Shown in pieces: positions 27,740 through 36,560 of a stretch of DNA of 64,000 nt (position 1 is its first letter; every line of letters begins with the position of its first letter). The stretch lies in NCBI GenBank assembly GCA_947449005.1, contig CANFPP010000006.1, positions 1 to 64,000 on the forward strand, given 5' to 3'. The position numbers and the translations under genes are program-made. A model generated the notes under the pieces. The model was given only the letters and a program-made list of their open reading frames with translations. It made no database searches and was not told where the DNA came from. The stretch is from Holosporales bacterium. GTDB taxonomy: Bacteria > Pseudomonadota > Alphaproteobacteria > Paracaedibacterales > CANFPP01.

Positions 27740-28873
27740 ATGACTCAAACTCTAGACATACGCGTTGAAATTAATGATGAAGCCTTGCGTTCTCCTCTGG
27801 AAAATGGGGCAGGTCCATATTTACGCTATGAACCAATTTATGATCAGATTCGCGAAGCACGCCGAGAAGATGATGCAAGCTTATCTATGGGGATTTGGGA
27901 AACAGAAATTAAAAAAGCAGATTGGCTTTTAGTTGAAAAGCTATGTTCTGATGTTTTACAAAATCAATCTAAAGACATACAAGTCTCTGTATGGCTTACA
28001 GAAGCATGGCTAAATTTAGATGGTTTTTCAGGGGGCAAGCGTGGTTTTGAACTCATGAAAGATCTTTGTGAAATTTTTTGGCAAGAATTTCATCCCCAGC
28101 TTGACGGAGAAGACATTGAGCATCGCTTGAGGATATTTGAATGGGCCAACGAAACGTTTGCACACCGCCTAATGTTTATTCCAATCACAGCGCCTGTCGG
28201 TCAAAGTAATTTACCTTCTTTTAGCCTTGCAGATTGGAATTATGCTTTAAATCTTGATACGGTTTCAAAACGTTCTACAGACGCAAATTCTATGATTTCT
28301 GCTGCAGAAATAAAAGGAAATCCGACTCTTGGTCGTTTTCGCAAAGGCTTGCAACAAACGTCTGCCGATTCTTTAAACACCACTCTTCAGTTAACTCACG
28401 CCTTAACACAGACCGTAAAATCTCTGTCAGAAGTATTAATATATCGATGTGGTGCTCAAACTCCCTCTTTTCAAAAAATTTTAGATCATCTAGTAGATAT
28501 CTCCAGAATTTGCAAAACAGCACAGATGCAAAAAACAGCTGAACTCCCACTGACCGAAGAAAATGTCTCTATTCCTGTTATGAAAGATTTGGATGAAGAG
28601 AGCCTAAACAATACTCCCAAACTAGAGAATAATGAATTCAAGGTTACAGGGCGCCAATCTGCTTACCAATCCCTAAAAGAGATTGCCGATTTTCTTGAGG
28701 GAACTGATTTGCACAGTCCAACTCCGCATATTTTACACATGGTTGTTAGCTGGGAGAACAAAAGCTTGCCTGAAATTCTTATCAGCCTTTCTGAGGGGCA
28801 AGCAGATCATCAACTTCTTATGCAGCTTCTTGGTTTTCCAGTAATAAATTCAGGTGCAAAGCTTGAAAAATAA
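27740..28873 (+). CDS. tssA: Type VI secretion protein TssA (ImpA N-terminal family)
   Basis: A 377-residue TssA. The ImpA domain is at the N-terminus: GPYLRYEPIYDQIREARREDD, then WLLVEKLCSDVL and VWLTEAWLNLDGFSG. The C-terminal segment SAYQSLKEIADFLEGTDLHSPTPH also matches short TssA forms. TssA caps and primes assembly of the tube and sheath. It begins three bases after the tssM stop and ends the cluster; hcp, vgrG, clpV, tssB/C/E/F/G are absent from the window. Confidence 0.9.
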   Translation: MTQTLDIRVEINDEALRSPLENGAGPYLRYEPIYDQIREARREDDASLSMGIWETEIKKADWLLVEKLCSDVLQNQSKDIQVSVWLTEAWLNLDGFSGGKRGFELMKDLCEIFWQEFHPQLDGEDIEHRLRIFEWANETFAHRLMFIPITAPVGQSNLPSFSLADWNYALNLDTVSKRSTDANSMISAAEIKGNPTLGRFRKGLQQTSADSLNTTLQLTHALTQTVKSLSEVLIYRCGAQTPSFQKILDHLVDISRICKTAQMQKTAELPLTEENVSIPVMKDLDEESLNNTPKLENNEFKVTGRQSAYQSLKEIADFLEGTDLHSPTPHILHMVVSWENKSLPEILISLSEGQADHQLLMQLLGFPVINSGAKLEK

Positions 28874-28928
28874 AGGTATCTTTTTCTTAGTCTTAAACAA
28901 CCGCTAACCCTATGAACGAGGAAAAATA

Positions 28929-30047
28929 ATGAGAATTGGTGTTCCAAAAGAAATTAAAAATCACGAATATCGCGTTGGCTTAACCCCTACTTCAGTTAGA
29001 GAATTAACCAGATTAGGACATCAAGTTACCATTCAAACAATGGCAGGCATGGGCATTGGATTTAGTGACGAGCAATACAAGTATGCTGGCGCTACGATCT
29101 CTCCTGACGCAGCTTCTGTTTTTGCGAATACGGATATGATTGTAAAAGTAAAAGAACCTCAACCTCAAGAATGCAAGATGATGAGAGATGAGCAAATCCT
29201 CTTCACCTATCTACACTTGGCGCCAGATCCAGATCAGGCTCAAGGACTCCTCAACTCTTCATGTATTGCGATTGCTTATGAAACAGTCACCGATAATCAT
29301 GGTGGACTCCCTCTTCTTGCGCCCATGAGTGAGGTTGCGGGGAAAATGTCGATTCAAGTCGGCGCTTGGATGTTAGAAAAAGGTCAAGGCGGCGCAGGAG
29401 TTCTTCTTGGTGGTGTTACGGGTGTTCCTCCTGCAAGAGTTGCTATTCTTGGTGGTGGAGTTGTTGGTGCAAGCGCTGCACGTATTGCTGTTGGAATGGG
29501 AGCTCAAGTTACAATACTTGATAAAAGTCCTCGTCGATTAAACGAACTAGACTGGATGTTCCAAGGGCGCGTCAAACCAATCTTCTCAACCATTGATACT
29601 TTGGAAGAGTTTGTTACAAACGCCGATCTGGTTATTGGTGCTGTTTTGGTTGCCGGCGCTGCTGCTCCCAAACTTGTTACTCATGAGATGGTTAAAAAAA
29701 TGCGAGCAGGATCTGTTCTTGTTGACGTTGCAATTGATCAAGGCGGATGCTTTGAAACAAGCCGCCCAACAACTCACGATAATCCTAGCTACGTTGTTGA
29801 TGATGTCCTGCACTATTGCGTAACAAACATGCCAGGCGCTGTTGCAAGAACATCTGCTCTTGCTTTAAACAATGCAACCCTGCCATTCATCATCGCATTA
29901 GCACAAAAAGGTTATCAAAAAGCACTGAAAGACGATATTAATTTACGAAATGGACTTAATGTCTTTAGAGGAAAAATTACTCACGAAGCTGTTGCTAGAG
30001 ATTTAGGCTTCAGTTATCTTGCAGCTGAAAAAGCAATTGCTGCTTAA
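28929..30047 (+). CDS. ald: Alanine dehydrogenase
   Basis: A 372-residue protein, the standard family length. MRIGVPKEIKNHEYRVGLTP is the N-terminal signature with the substrate-binding Arg and Lys, and the NAD site is VAILGGGVVGASAARIAVGMGA near residue 174. MSEVAGKMSIQVGAWMLEK is also conserved. It interconverts alanine and pyruvate plus ammonia in the cytoplasm. The gene has its own Shine-Dalgarno (GAGGAAAAATA) and is 55 bp after tssA, so read-through from the T6SS operon is possible. Confidence 0.95.
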   Translation: MRIGVPKEIKNHEYRVGLTPTSVRELTRLGHQVTIQTMAGMGIGFSDEQYKYAGATISPDAASVFANTDMIVKVKEPQPQECKMMRDEQILFTYLHLAPDPDQAQGLLNSSCIAIAYETVTDNHGGLPLLAPMSEVAGKMSIQVGAWMLEKGQGGAGVLLGGVTGVPPARVAILGGGVVGASAARIAVGMGAQVTILDKSPRRLNELDWMFQGRVKPIFSTIDTLEEFVTNADLVIGAVLVAGAAAPKLVTHEMVKKMRAGSVLVDVAIDQGGCFETSRPTTHDNPSYVVDDVLHYCVTNMPGAVARTSALALNNATLPFIIALAQKGYQKALKDDINLRNGLNVFRGKITHEAVARDLGFSYLAAEKAIAA

Positions 30048-30058
30048 TTGCTAACAAG

Positions 30059-30088
30059 AGAGGAGATAAGTATATTTCTCCTCTTTTT
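30059..30088 (+). terminator. Rho-independent terminator after ald
   Basis: AGAGGAGA (30059-30066) and TCTCCTCT (30077-30084) form a perfect 8-bp stem around a 10-base loop, followed at once by a T run (30084-30088). It ends ald transcription. Lon-like gene transcription converges on it from the right. Confidence 0.8.
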
Positions 30089-30094
30089 ATCTAT

Positions 30095-32458
30095 TTAATC
30101 TTCTTTTAAAAGCGCTTCGTGGTAAAGCTTGAGCTGTTTATATGCTTCAAAAAATACACTGTTTTTTGGAAAATCATCAACAGCATCACTTGCAATACCT
30201 GCAGGGACGCCTGTTAGCAGCTCAATAGCTTCAAAGACAGAATCAACAGGCCAAACAGAAAACTTTCCTGCTTTTATGTCTTCAATTATTTCATCTCGCA
30301 GCGTCAAACTTTGAACATTCGACCTGGGAAGAATTACCCCTTGTGTGCCTGTCAAACCACGATCTTTGCAAACGCGATAGAATCCCTCAACTTTATAATG
30401 AATTCCCCCAACAGCCTGCGCAATTCCGAATTGATTAATTGAGCCCGTAATCGCAATGTCTTGACGCAAAGGAACCCCAGATAGAGAGGATAGCACAGCA
30501 ACCAGTTCTGCCATGGAAGCGCTGTCGCCCTCTATATCGCCGTAACTTTGTTCAAAAGTTAGAGAGCAAGAACAAGAAAGAGCGAACTTTTGAGCAAAAA
30601 CACCATTAAGAAAGCCCTCTAGAATTAAAGCCCCTTTTTGCTGAATTGGACCCGACATTTCTGTCAGTCTTTCAATGTTTACAACACCATCTTTTCCCGC
30701 ATACGTTCTCGCACTAATACGTGTTGGTAATCCGTATTTATGGTCCCCTGTGCTTAGCACTGACAGGCCATTTACCTGTCCAACCACCTTACCAACTGTA
30801 TCAATTAAAACTTGACCCTCTTCTATGTCTAGATGACTACGATCTTCCAGACGAGCATTTCTTAAGCGGCGCTGATCAATCACATCCTTTACAACTTGTA
30901 GGGAAATTTTTTCCGAAACAGTATTGCGCGCAACAACTGAAGCCTCAGCTAAAATATCTGAAATTAATTCAAACTGAGCGCTTAGCCTCCCCCGATCCTC
31001 CACCCAGCGCGAACTATATCCCATCAAGTAGCTAATAGCTGGATCTTCAATCTCTATGGCTGCAAGGCTATGCGCAGCTTGACGAATCAACTGTCCATAA
31101 ATATTAACATTCTCAACTGTTATAGGAAGATCTGGATCAATATCAGCCTTCACTTTAAAGTATGTTCTAAATTCTGGATCATTAAAGAAGAATGAGTAAT
31201 ACCACAAAGGTGAAGCGATAAGAAAAACCTGTACATCCAAGGGGATGCTTTTAGGATCAGGAGCATCTGCAAGAGGCACAGAATTTTCACGATAAATTTC
31301 TTCAATTCGAATACGCTGATCGCGCAAACTTGCTTTTAAGGCCTCCCAAACATCAGGGTCTTTAGCCAAAGATTCAGCACGCAGCACAAGAATCCCCCCG
31401 TTTGCAATGTGCAAAGCTCCTGGCCGTATTAGTGTAAAATTTGTCTCCAAGCCCCCATTATTGCTTGTGCGATATTTAATAGATCCGAAAAGATTTTCAT
31501 AAGTAGGATTTGCCTCTAGAAAAACCTTTGGGTGCTTGACGTCCTTATGGTTAACGAGAAGATTAACCGCATATTTTTCATCCAACATCGAAGGCAGCTG
31601 ATCTTCATCACTTAGAAATTCATCAAGGCTTGTCAAAATATTCTCGCGCAACTCAATAATCCACTCACCAATATCTTCAGCAAATTCATTTTGGAATTTA
31701 CGAAAGAGAGGAGCTATCGCTTTGTCTGCTATATTGTGTTTCATCTCTTGAACATGCTTTTCAATCTTCTGATTTTCTAAATGAACCAAAAGTGTTAGCT
31801 GATTGAGTTTTTCACGGATTTTCTTTAAATCATTTGCCGAAACCTTAGCCCCCTCAGAGTTTACCTCGATATTAAATCCGGCTTCATCTTGAACAATTTC
31901 ATAACCCTTTTCTTTTGCAAACGATTTTATTTTTTCAACCTGCACATCAATTTGATTTTGCAAAGATGATGTAAGCGCATCAACTTGGCGAAAATAATAA
32001 GGACTAGAGAAAGTCTTTGAAAGTAAGCTGTGAATTGTTTTAATCAATTCACTAAGCTTTGTTTTTAAAATGAGCCCCTTACCAGCTTGAAGTTTATAAG
32101 GTTTGGGACGATGGGGTTCCAAAAAATTGTTAAGGTAAACCCAGTCATTTGGCGGCGGCATTTTTTTTACAACCTGGTCAAGATAGGCTAAGGTTGCTGT
32201 CATCCTACCGCTTCGATCTTCTCCAACTACAAAAACATGAAACCCCATGCTACGCATTTGCAAACCAAATTCGATAGAGTCACGTGCACGCTTATGAGAT
32301 GAGAGATCAAAGAGGGTTAATTGAGAGTTATTGGGGTTTTCAATTTTCAAAGCTTTTTTATAAATCTTATCAACTTTTGCAGGCAAAGCTTTTCCCACCT
32401 CAAACGAGTGAAACTTAGGAAGACCTATGTCTTTAAATGATATGCTTTTTATTTCCAT
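30095..32458 (-). CDS. Lon-like ATP-dependent protease (AAA_32/LonB-type)
   Basis: About 787 residues. The central AAA part includes GGILVLRAESLAKDPDVWE and the C-terminal Lon protease domain has the Ser-Lys dyad in EGDSASMAELVAVLSSLSG (Ser) and IAQAVGGIHYKVEGFYRV (Lys). The VGEDRSGRM segment near residue 80 takes the place of the Walker A loop and is atypical, so ATPase strength is uncertain. Related to YcbZ/LonB rather than canonical LonA. A GTG at 32473 extends the frame by five codons; the ATG at 32458 is chosen. Its substrate range is unknown. Confidence 0.82.
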   Translation of the reverse strand: MEIKSISFKDIGLPKFHSFEVGKALPAKVDKIYKKALKIENPNNSQLTLFDLSSHKRARDSIEFGLQMRSMGFHVFVVGEDRSGRMTATLAYLDQVVKKMPPPNDWVYLNNFLEPHRPKPYKLQAGKGLILKTKLSELIKTIHSLLSKTFSSPYYFRQVDALTSSLQNQIDVQVEKIKSFAKEKGYEIVQDEAGFNIEVNSEGAKVSANDLKKIREKLNQLTLLVHLENQKIEKHVQEMKHNIADKAIAPLFRKFQNEFAEDIGEWIIELRENILTSLDEFLSDEDQLPSMLDEKYAVNLLVNHKDVKHPKVFLEANPTYENLFGSIKYRTSNNGGLETNFTLIRPGALHIANGGILVLRAESLAKDPDVWEALKASLRDQRIRIEEIYRENSVPLADAPDPKSIPLDVQVFLIASPLWYYSFFFNDPEFRTYFKVKADIDPDLPITVENVNIYGQLIRQAAHSLAAIEIEDPAISYLMGYSSRWVEDRGRLSAQFELISDILAEASVVARNTVSEKISLQVVKDVIDQRRLRNARLEDRSHLDIEEGQVLIDTVGKVVGQVNGLSVLSTGDHKYGLPTRISARTYAGKDGVVNIERLTEMSGPIQQKGALILEGFLNGVFAQKFALSCSCSLTFEQSYGDIEGDSASMAELVAVLSSLSGVPLRQDIAITGSINQFGIAQAVGGIHYKVEGFYRVCKDRGLTGTQGVILPRSNVQSLTLRDEIIEDIKAGKFSVWPVDSVFEAIELLTGVPAGIASDAVDDFPKNSVFFEAYKQLKLYHEALLKED

Positions 32459-32490
32459 ACGATCAGTGTACAACGCAGAATATTAACAAT

Positions 32491-32601
32491 TTATGAAATC
32501 AGCTGATCTGCATTCATTGTTTTTAATAATTTTTCTAAAGGCAAGTTATCTGCTTTGTTGAATGATAAAACTCCAATCCCAACTTTCGGGTAATTCGTCA
32601 T
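32491..32601 (-). pseudogene. Possible N-terminal remnant of a NUDIX hydrolase
   Basis: A short frame reads MTNYPKVGIGVLSFNKAD, which resembles the first strand of NUDIX hydrolases of the form YPKVGVGVLIFNKDNKILLGKR, before ending after 36 residues with no NUDIX box. No continuation of the domain is visible in the flanking frames. It occupies the spacer between the divergent lon-like and mutL genes. Either a decayed fragment or a coincidental similarity. Confidence 0.3.
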
Positions 32602-32745
32602 TTTATTTCTCAGACAGGTTATTATTTTTCCAAACAGACAAGGATGGAATAGATATGTATATTGTGAGTGATCCATATGTTGCATTTCTAGGCCAATTTA
32701 TGGGATAAAAGAACATCTAATCAGCAGTAAACGATAAATATAAAT

Positions 32746-34560
32746 ATGGTTGTTAACCTTAAAATCCGATTATTAGAGTCTAATTTAGTGAACCAGATTG
32801 CTGCTGGTGAAGTTATTGAACGCCCTGCTGCTGTCATTAAGGAGCTCGTCGAAAACTCAATTGATGCAGGTTCAACAAAAATTGAAGTTACCATTCGTGA
32901 TGGCGGACGAACTCTCATTGTCGTTCAAGACAATGGTTCTGGGATGTCGCTTGAAAACCTGGAGCTCTGCGTAGAGAGGCACGCAACCTCCAAACTTCCT
33001 GATGGCGACTTATTTAACATCAATAGCCTCGGGTTTCGCGGTGAAGCCCTTCCTTCCATTGGTGCTGTCAGTCGTTTAACAATTTCCACTCGCTCTAAAG
33101 AGACGGAAGACACAGGTTGGCAATTAGTCATTGCAGGCGGAGAGAAATCTGAACCCACTCCTGTTTCACATCCAATTGGTACTCGCATTGAAGTTAAAGA
33201 TTTATTCTACGCCACCCCTGCTCGCCTTAAGTTTTTAAAAACGGCAACAACAGAATTATCTCATAGTGTTGATTATCTAAACCGATTAGCCATGGCACAT
33301 CCGCACATTGAGTTTTCTTTAAAGGATGGTGAGCGTCAGGTTTTTCATTATCCAGGCCTTACACAAGACGGTTTCAACAAAAGAATTGAAGCTATACTAG
33401 GTAAGGATTTTGTGCAAAACAGCTGTGCCGTACACTCTCAAAGAGAGGGAATGGGTGTCTCTGGAATAACAAGCCTACCAACTCTCAATCGCAGTAATGC
33501 AACAGATCAATATCTATTTGTGAACAACAGACCAGTTAAAGATAAACTCCTAAACGGAGCTGTTCGTGCTGCCTATCAAGATTTATTACCTGGCAACCGC
33601 TATCCTATGTTGGTGTTATTCGTTAACATTTCTCCTGAAGAAGTTGATATTAACGTACATCCTGCTAAAGCAGAAGTTAGGTTCCGAGACAGTGGTCTTG
33701 TGCGTGGATTATTGATTGCATCACTTAAAAGCGCCCTCAACCAGTCAGCCCATGAGACTTCATCCCTAATTGCAAGCTCAGCAATTGCCTCGTTCAGATC
33801 ACCTGCTATTAGTTTTCCTGCTCCCACCCCTCACGCAGGCATACCTTCTCCATCATTCAAGCAGTCCTCGTTCCCACAAAAGGCATCTTATCCGGCCATA
33901 AGGCAACTTTCTACCTATGCAATGCCAGATATAGAGCTAGAGGAACTTACTGAAGTCACTGGTGGCGTCGATGCAGAACAATACCGCCTTGGAATTGCAC
34001 ATGCTCAAATTCACGGCACTTATATTGTTGCCGAAACAAACGAGAGTTTGATTATTGTAGATCAGCATGCAGCTCATGAACGCCTCGTTTACGAGCGCTT
34101 TAAAGCTGAGCTTGCAGATCATGGAGTTAGCTCACAGGCGCTTCTGTTGCCAGAGGTTGTTAACCTGTCAGCAGACGAATTCCAATCAATAAGCCTTCAT
34201 TTAGAAGAGCTTAAGGATTTTGGATTAATTATTGAACCCTTTGGCAACAATGCCATTCTTGTTCGTGAAATACCTGCTCTTTTAGGAAAAGTAGACATAG
34301 CATCTTTAGTGCGTGATCTTGCGAGTGAAATTAATGAACTTGGCAATACGCTATCTTTAAAGGAAAATTTGAATGAGATTTTGTCGACAATGGCTTGCCA
34401 CAATAGTATTCGGGCGGGTCGTAAACTTTCTTTATCAGAAATGAATGCTCTGTTACGACAAATGGAACAAACACCTTACTCTGGACAGTGCAACCACGGT
34501 AGACCCACCTATGTTGAACTCAAACGCAACGAAATAGAAAAATTATTTGGTCGTCGTTAG
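32746..34560 (+). CDS. mutL: DNA mismatch repair protein MutL (endonuclease type)
   Basis: A 604-residue MutL. GHKL ATPase motifs are complete: ELVENSIDAG, DNGSGM and GFRGEALPSIGAVS. The C-terminal dimerisation domain carries DQHAAHERLVYE (about residue 440), the DQHAx2Ex4E metal-binding endonuclease motif, plus ACHNSIRAG and CNHGRPT, so this is a nicking MutL rather than an E. coli-like one. It fits a species without MutH. Its stop codon overlaps the convergent membrane-protein gene by 18 bp. Confidence 0.95.
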   Translation: MVVNLKIRLLESNLVNQIAAGEVIERPAAVIKELVENSIDAGSTKIEVTIRDGGRTLIVVQDNGSGMSLENLELCVERHATSKLPDGDLFNINSLGFRGEALPSIGAVSRLTISTRSKETEDTGWQLVIAGGEKSEPTPVSHPIGTRIEVKDLFYATPARLKFLKTATTELSHSVDYLNRLAMAHPHIEFSLKDGERQVFHYPGLTQDGFNKRIEAILGKDFVQNSCAVHSQREGMGVSGITSLPTLNRSNATDQYLFVNNRPVKDKLLNGAVRAAYQDLLPGNRYPMLVLFVNISPEEVDINVHPAKAEVRFRDSGLVRGLLIASLKSALNQSAHETSSLIASSAIASFRSPAISFPAPTPHAGIPSPSFKQSSFPQKASYPAIRQLSTYAMPDIELEELTEVTGGVDAEQYRLGIAHAQIHGTYIVAETNESLIIVDQHAAHERLVYERFKAELADHGVSSQALLLPEVVNLSADEFQSISLHLEELKDFGLIIEPFGNNAILVREIPALLGKVDIASLVRDLASEINELGNTLSLKENLNEILSTMACHNSIRAGRKLSLSEMNALLRQMEQTPYSGQCNHGRPTYVELKRNEIEKLFGRR

Positions 34561-36471
34561 AGGAACAAACCGACGCTCAGCCTGCATCATAAAGACGATA
34601 AAAGTAAATGCCCAAGCTAAGTAATTGTATCTACCGTCTGGAACATAGAACATCAAAACGACTTGCATACTGAGCGCCGTAAAGGCAAGAACTCTTGATT
34701 TATCAGAAACCTTTGATGAAAATAAACTGTATAGAACAGATGCTAAGGGCAATAAGCGAAAGAAATATTTCCAATCATTCCACGCTTTCAAATGCTTAAC
34801 TACCGACTCAATACTCTGACTAGAAAAACTACCCCTCATAAGCTCAAATGTTGCCTTTAAATAAGTTAAAGGTGGCGTGAGTAGATTCTCTGGGATAGAG
34901 CTGGCCGAGGTTAATAGAACCAGCTTGTGACCAAAATACCAGTTGTGTAAAGGTAGCAGTAAAACGGGCAACAACCCTGTAAACAAAAGAAATGTGGTGG
35001 TGTATCCTTCTTTTTTTAACATCCAGTAACTTATAAAAAGACAAAAAACGGCCGCAGGAATTATAAGATTGGGCCTTGCGATAATCGACAAGGAAAACAG
35101 TAAATTCATTCCAATGATTTGTCTTAGTCTAATCTGATCCCTATCACCCAAACCAATTGTTGCTGCCATTAAAAACAAGCCATATCCAAGTGTTTCTGCG
35201 TGTCCCTTATTAATCTCATTAATATACAAATGATTCGAAAGGCCAAAGCAGGCAAAAACCGGAAGAAGCATAAAAATAAAAAATAGAATTTGTGATGTTT
35301 TTTCACAAAGAATTGCCCGAAAAAACCGCAAGAAAATCAAAGGAACAAACACACCAAATAAAACATAGCCATAGTTCGTATCGCCGAAAATGACTTTCTC
35401 GATAGCCTTGAAATACCGCAAACCCGGCATGAAGTAAAAAATACTTTCTTGACCGCGTAGCACCTCTAAATACTGCCCATCCAAAAACAACTGAATGATT
35501 ATACGAGCAAATCCTTCATGGGTTAATCCGTCTCCCCCACCGGGGTATGGAGAGTAACCAGTGAGTAGATTTTGTCTCATTAAATAGATTGTAAGGAAGG
35601 TGAAAAAAACTGATGCAATAGGGAAGGTTAGTTTTTTTAAATCGTCAATTTTTAACAAAAGCCCTAGCAAGCCAACAACGGAAATAGTCGTAAAAATCAA
35701 GCCCAAAATAGACGATAACTTCAACAAAGTGGACGGATCTAGTTTCATTATCAAGGGGTTGTTTGGATCTATTCCAACTCCAAAAACTTTGTGTGTATCT
35801 AGGGGCTCGCACACAAAATCATTGTGAATTTTTGGTGTAAAGTTATTGTCGGATGTTTGCCAAAGCGTTTTTCCTTTCCAACAAAGGCTTGCACCCAATG
35901 TTTTTCCAGGAAACTCATACATAACAAAGTAAGGGATTGTTTCACGCGAAACATCACTTTTAAACTTATAATAATTATACTGAACATCGTTAACCGTCCC
36001 GATGCGCAAAGAAGATAAGCCATTAAAGTTTATTGATTTTACAACACGTGAATATTTTGGATTCTGTAGAATTCCATCAGAAGAAAAAGAGAACGTTTTC
36101 GAAGGAGGGGGGAAAGCCAACCAGCACCCAAACTCCTTTGAATCACATTTTTTCTGAACAGGATAATGGGTATCGAAATCTGTTTTTAGATAAGAGAAAA
36201 CTTGCGGCGGAAGCTCTTTCTCAAGAACCTGATTATCACCTGTAACAATAAAAACATTGTGCCCCTCTTGGATCTCCATTGAGGGTAGAAAGAATCTCGC
36301 TATCCCTAAAATTAGAACAAGGCTAAGAGATTTTTTCCAATGTTGTAAGCTTACCTCAAAAGATAAAATAAAAGTAATAGCCAACGAAACAAGGATAAGA
36401 TTTTCAAGACTGTTAACCGGAAGACCAACAATCCCGAACAAGAGGATAACAAGAGAAAGCTTTTGGATCAT
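34543..36471 (-). CDS. Large polytopic membrane protein, possible GT-C-type glycosyltransferase
   Basis: A 642-residue protein with about twelve predicted membrane helices, two at the N-terminus, a soluble loop of about 200 residues and the rest in the C-terminal half. Segments such as YPGGGDGLTHEGFARIIIQ and YFMPGLRYFKAIEKVIFGD resemble membrane glycosyltransferases with an acidic first loop. Family placement by eye is weak. The coding sequence contains a parS-like 16-mer at 35938-35953. It could use the product of the nearby sugar operon, but no link is visible. Confidence 0.55.
   Translation of the reverse strand: MIQKLSLVILLFGIVGLPVNSLENLILVSLAITFILSFEVSLQHWKKSLSLVLILGIARFFLPSMEIQEGHNVFIVTGDNQVLEKELPPQVFSYLKTDFDTHYPVQKKCDSKEFGCWLAFPPPSKTFSFSSDGILQNPKYSRVVKSINFNGLSSLRIGTVNDVQYNYYKFKSDVSRETIPYFVMYEFPGKTLGASLCWKGKTLWQTSDNNFTPKIHNDFVCEPLDTHKVFGVGIDPNNPLIMKLDPSTLLKLSSILGLIFTTISVVGLLGLLLKIDDLKKLTFPIASVFFTFLTIYLMRQNLLTGYSPYPGGGDGLTHEGFARIIIQLFLDGQYLEVLRGQESIFYFMPGLRYFKAIEKVIFGDTNYGYVLFGVFVPLIFLRFFRAILCEKTSQILFFIFMLLPVFACFGLSNHLYINEINKGHAETLGYGLFLMAATIGLGDRDQIRLRQIIGMNLLFSLSIIARPNLIIPAAVFCLFISYWMLKKEGYTTTFLLFTGLLPVLLLPLHNWYFGHKLVLLTSASSIPENLLTPPLTYLKATFELMRGSFSSQSIESVVKHLKAWNDWKYFFRLLPLASVLYSLFSSKVSDKSRVLAFTALSMQVVLMFYVPDGRYNYLAWAFTFIVFMMQAERRFVPLTTTK
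35938..35953. promoter_or_regulatory. Near-consensus parS site (one mismatch)
   Basis: TGTTTCACGCGAAACA differs from the consensus TGTTTCACGTGAAACA by a single central base and encodes VSRET inside the membrane-protein gene. It lies 4.4 kb from the proposed origin. ParB proteins often tolerate such changes, but binding here is unverified. Confidence 0.5.
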
Positions 36472-36498
36472 TTTTCTTCGTTGTTTTCTATATTTTTT

Positions 36499-36525
36499 GT
36501 GGATCCCCGCCTACGCGGGGATGAC
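36499..36525. repeat. Palindromic intergenic repeat
   Basis: ATCCCCGC-CTAC-GCGGGGAT (36503-36522) is a perfect 8-bp inverted repeat inside the widespread 'GGATYCCCGCCTWCGCGGGRATGAC' type of dispersed bacterial repeat. It sits between rho and the membrane-protein gene, is far more GC-rich than its surroundings and could also act as a hairpin at the 3' end of rho transcripts. Only one copy is in this window. Confidence 0.6.
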
Positions 36526-36560
36526 AAAGAAGAGGGTGTGAAACTCAAAAACTAAAAACC

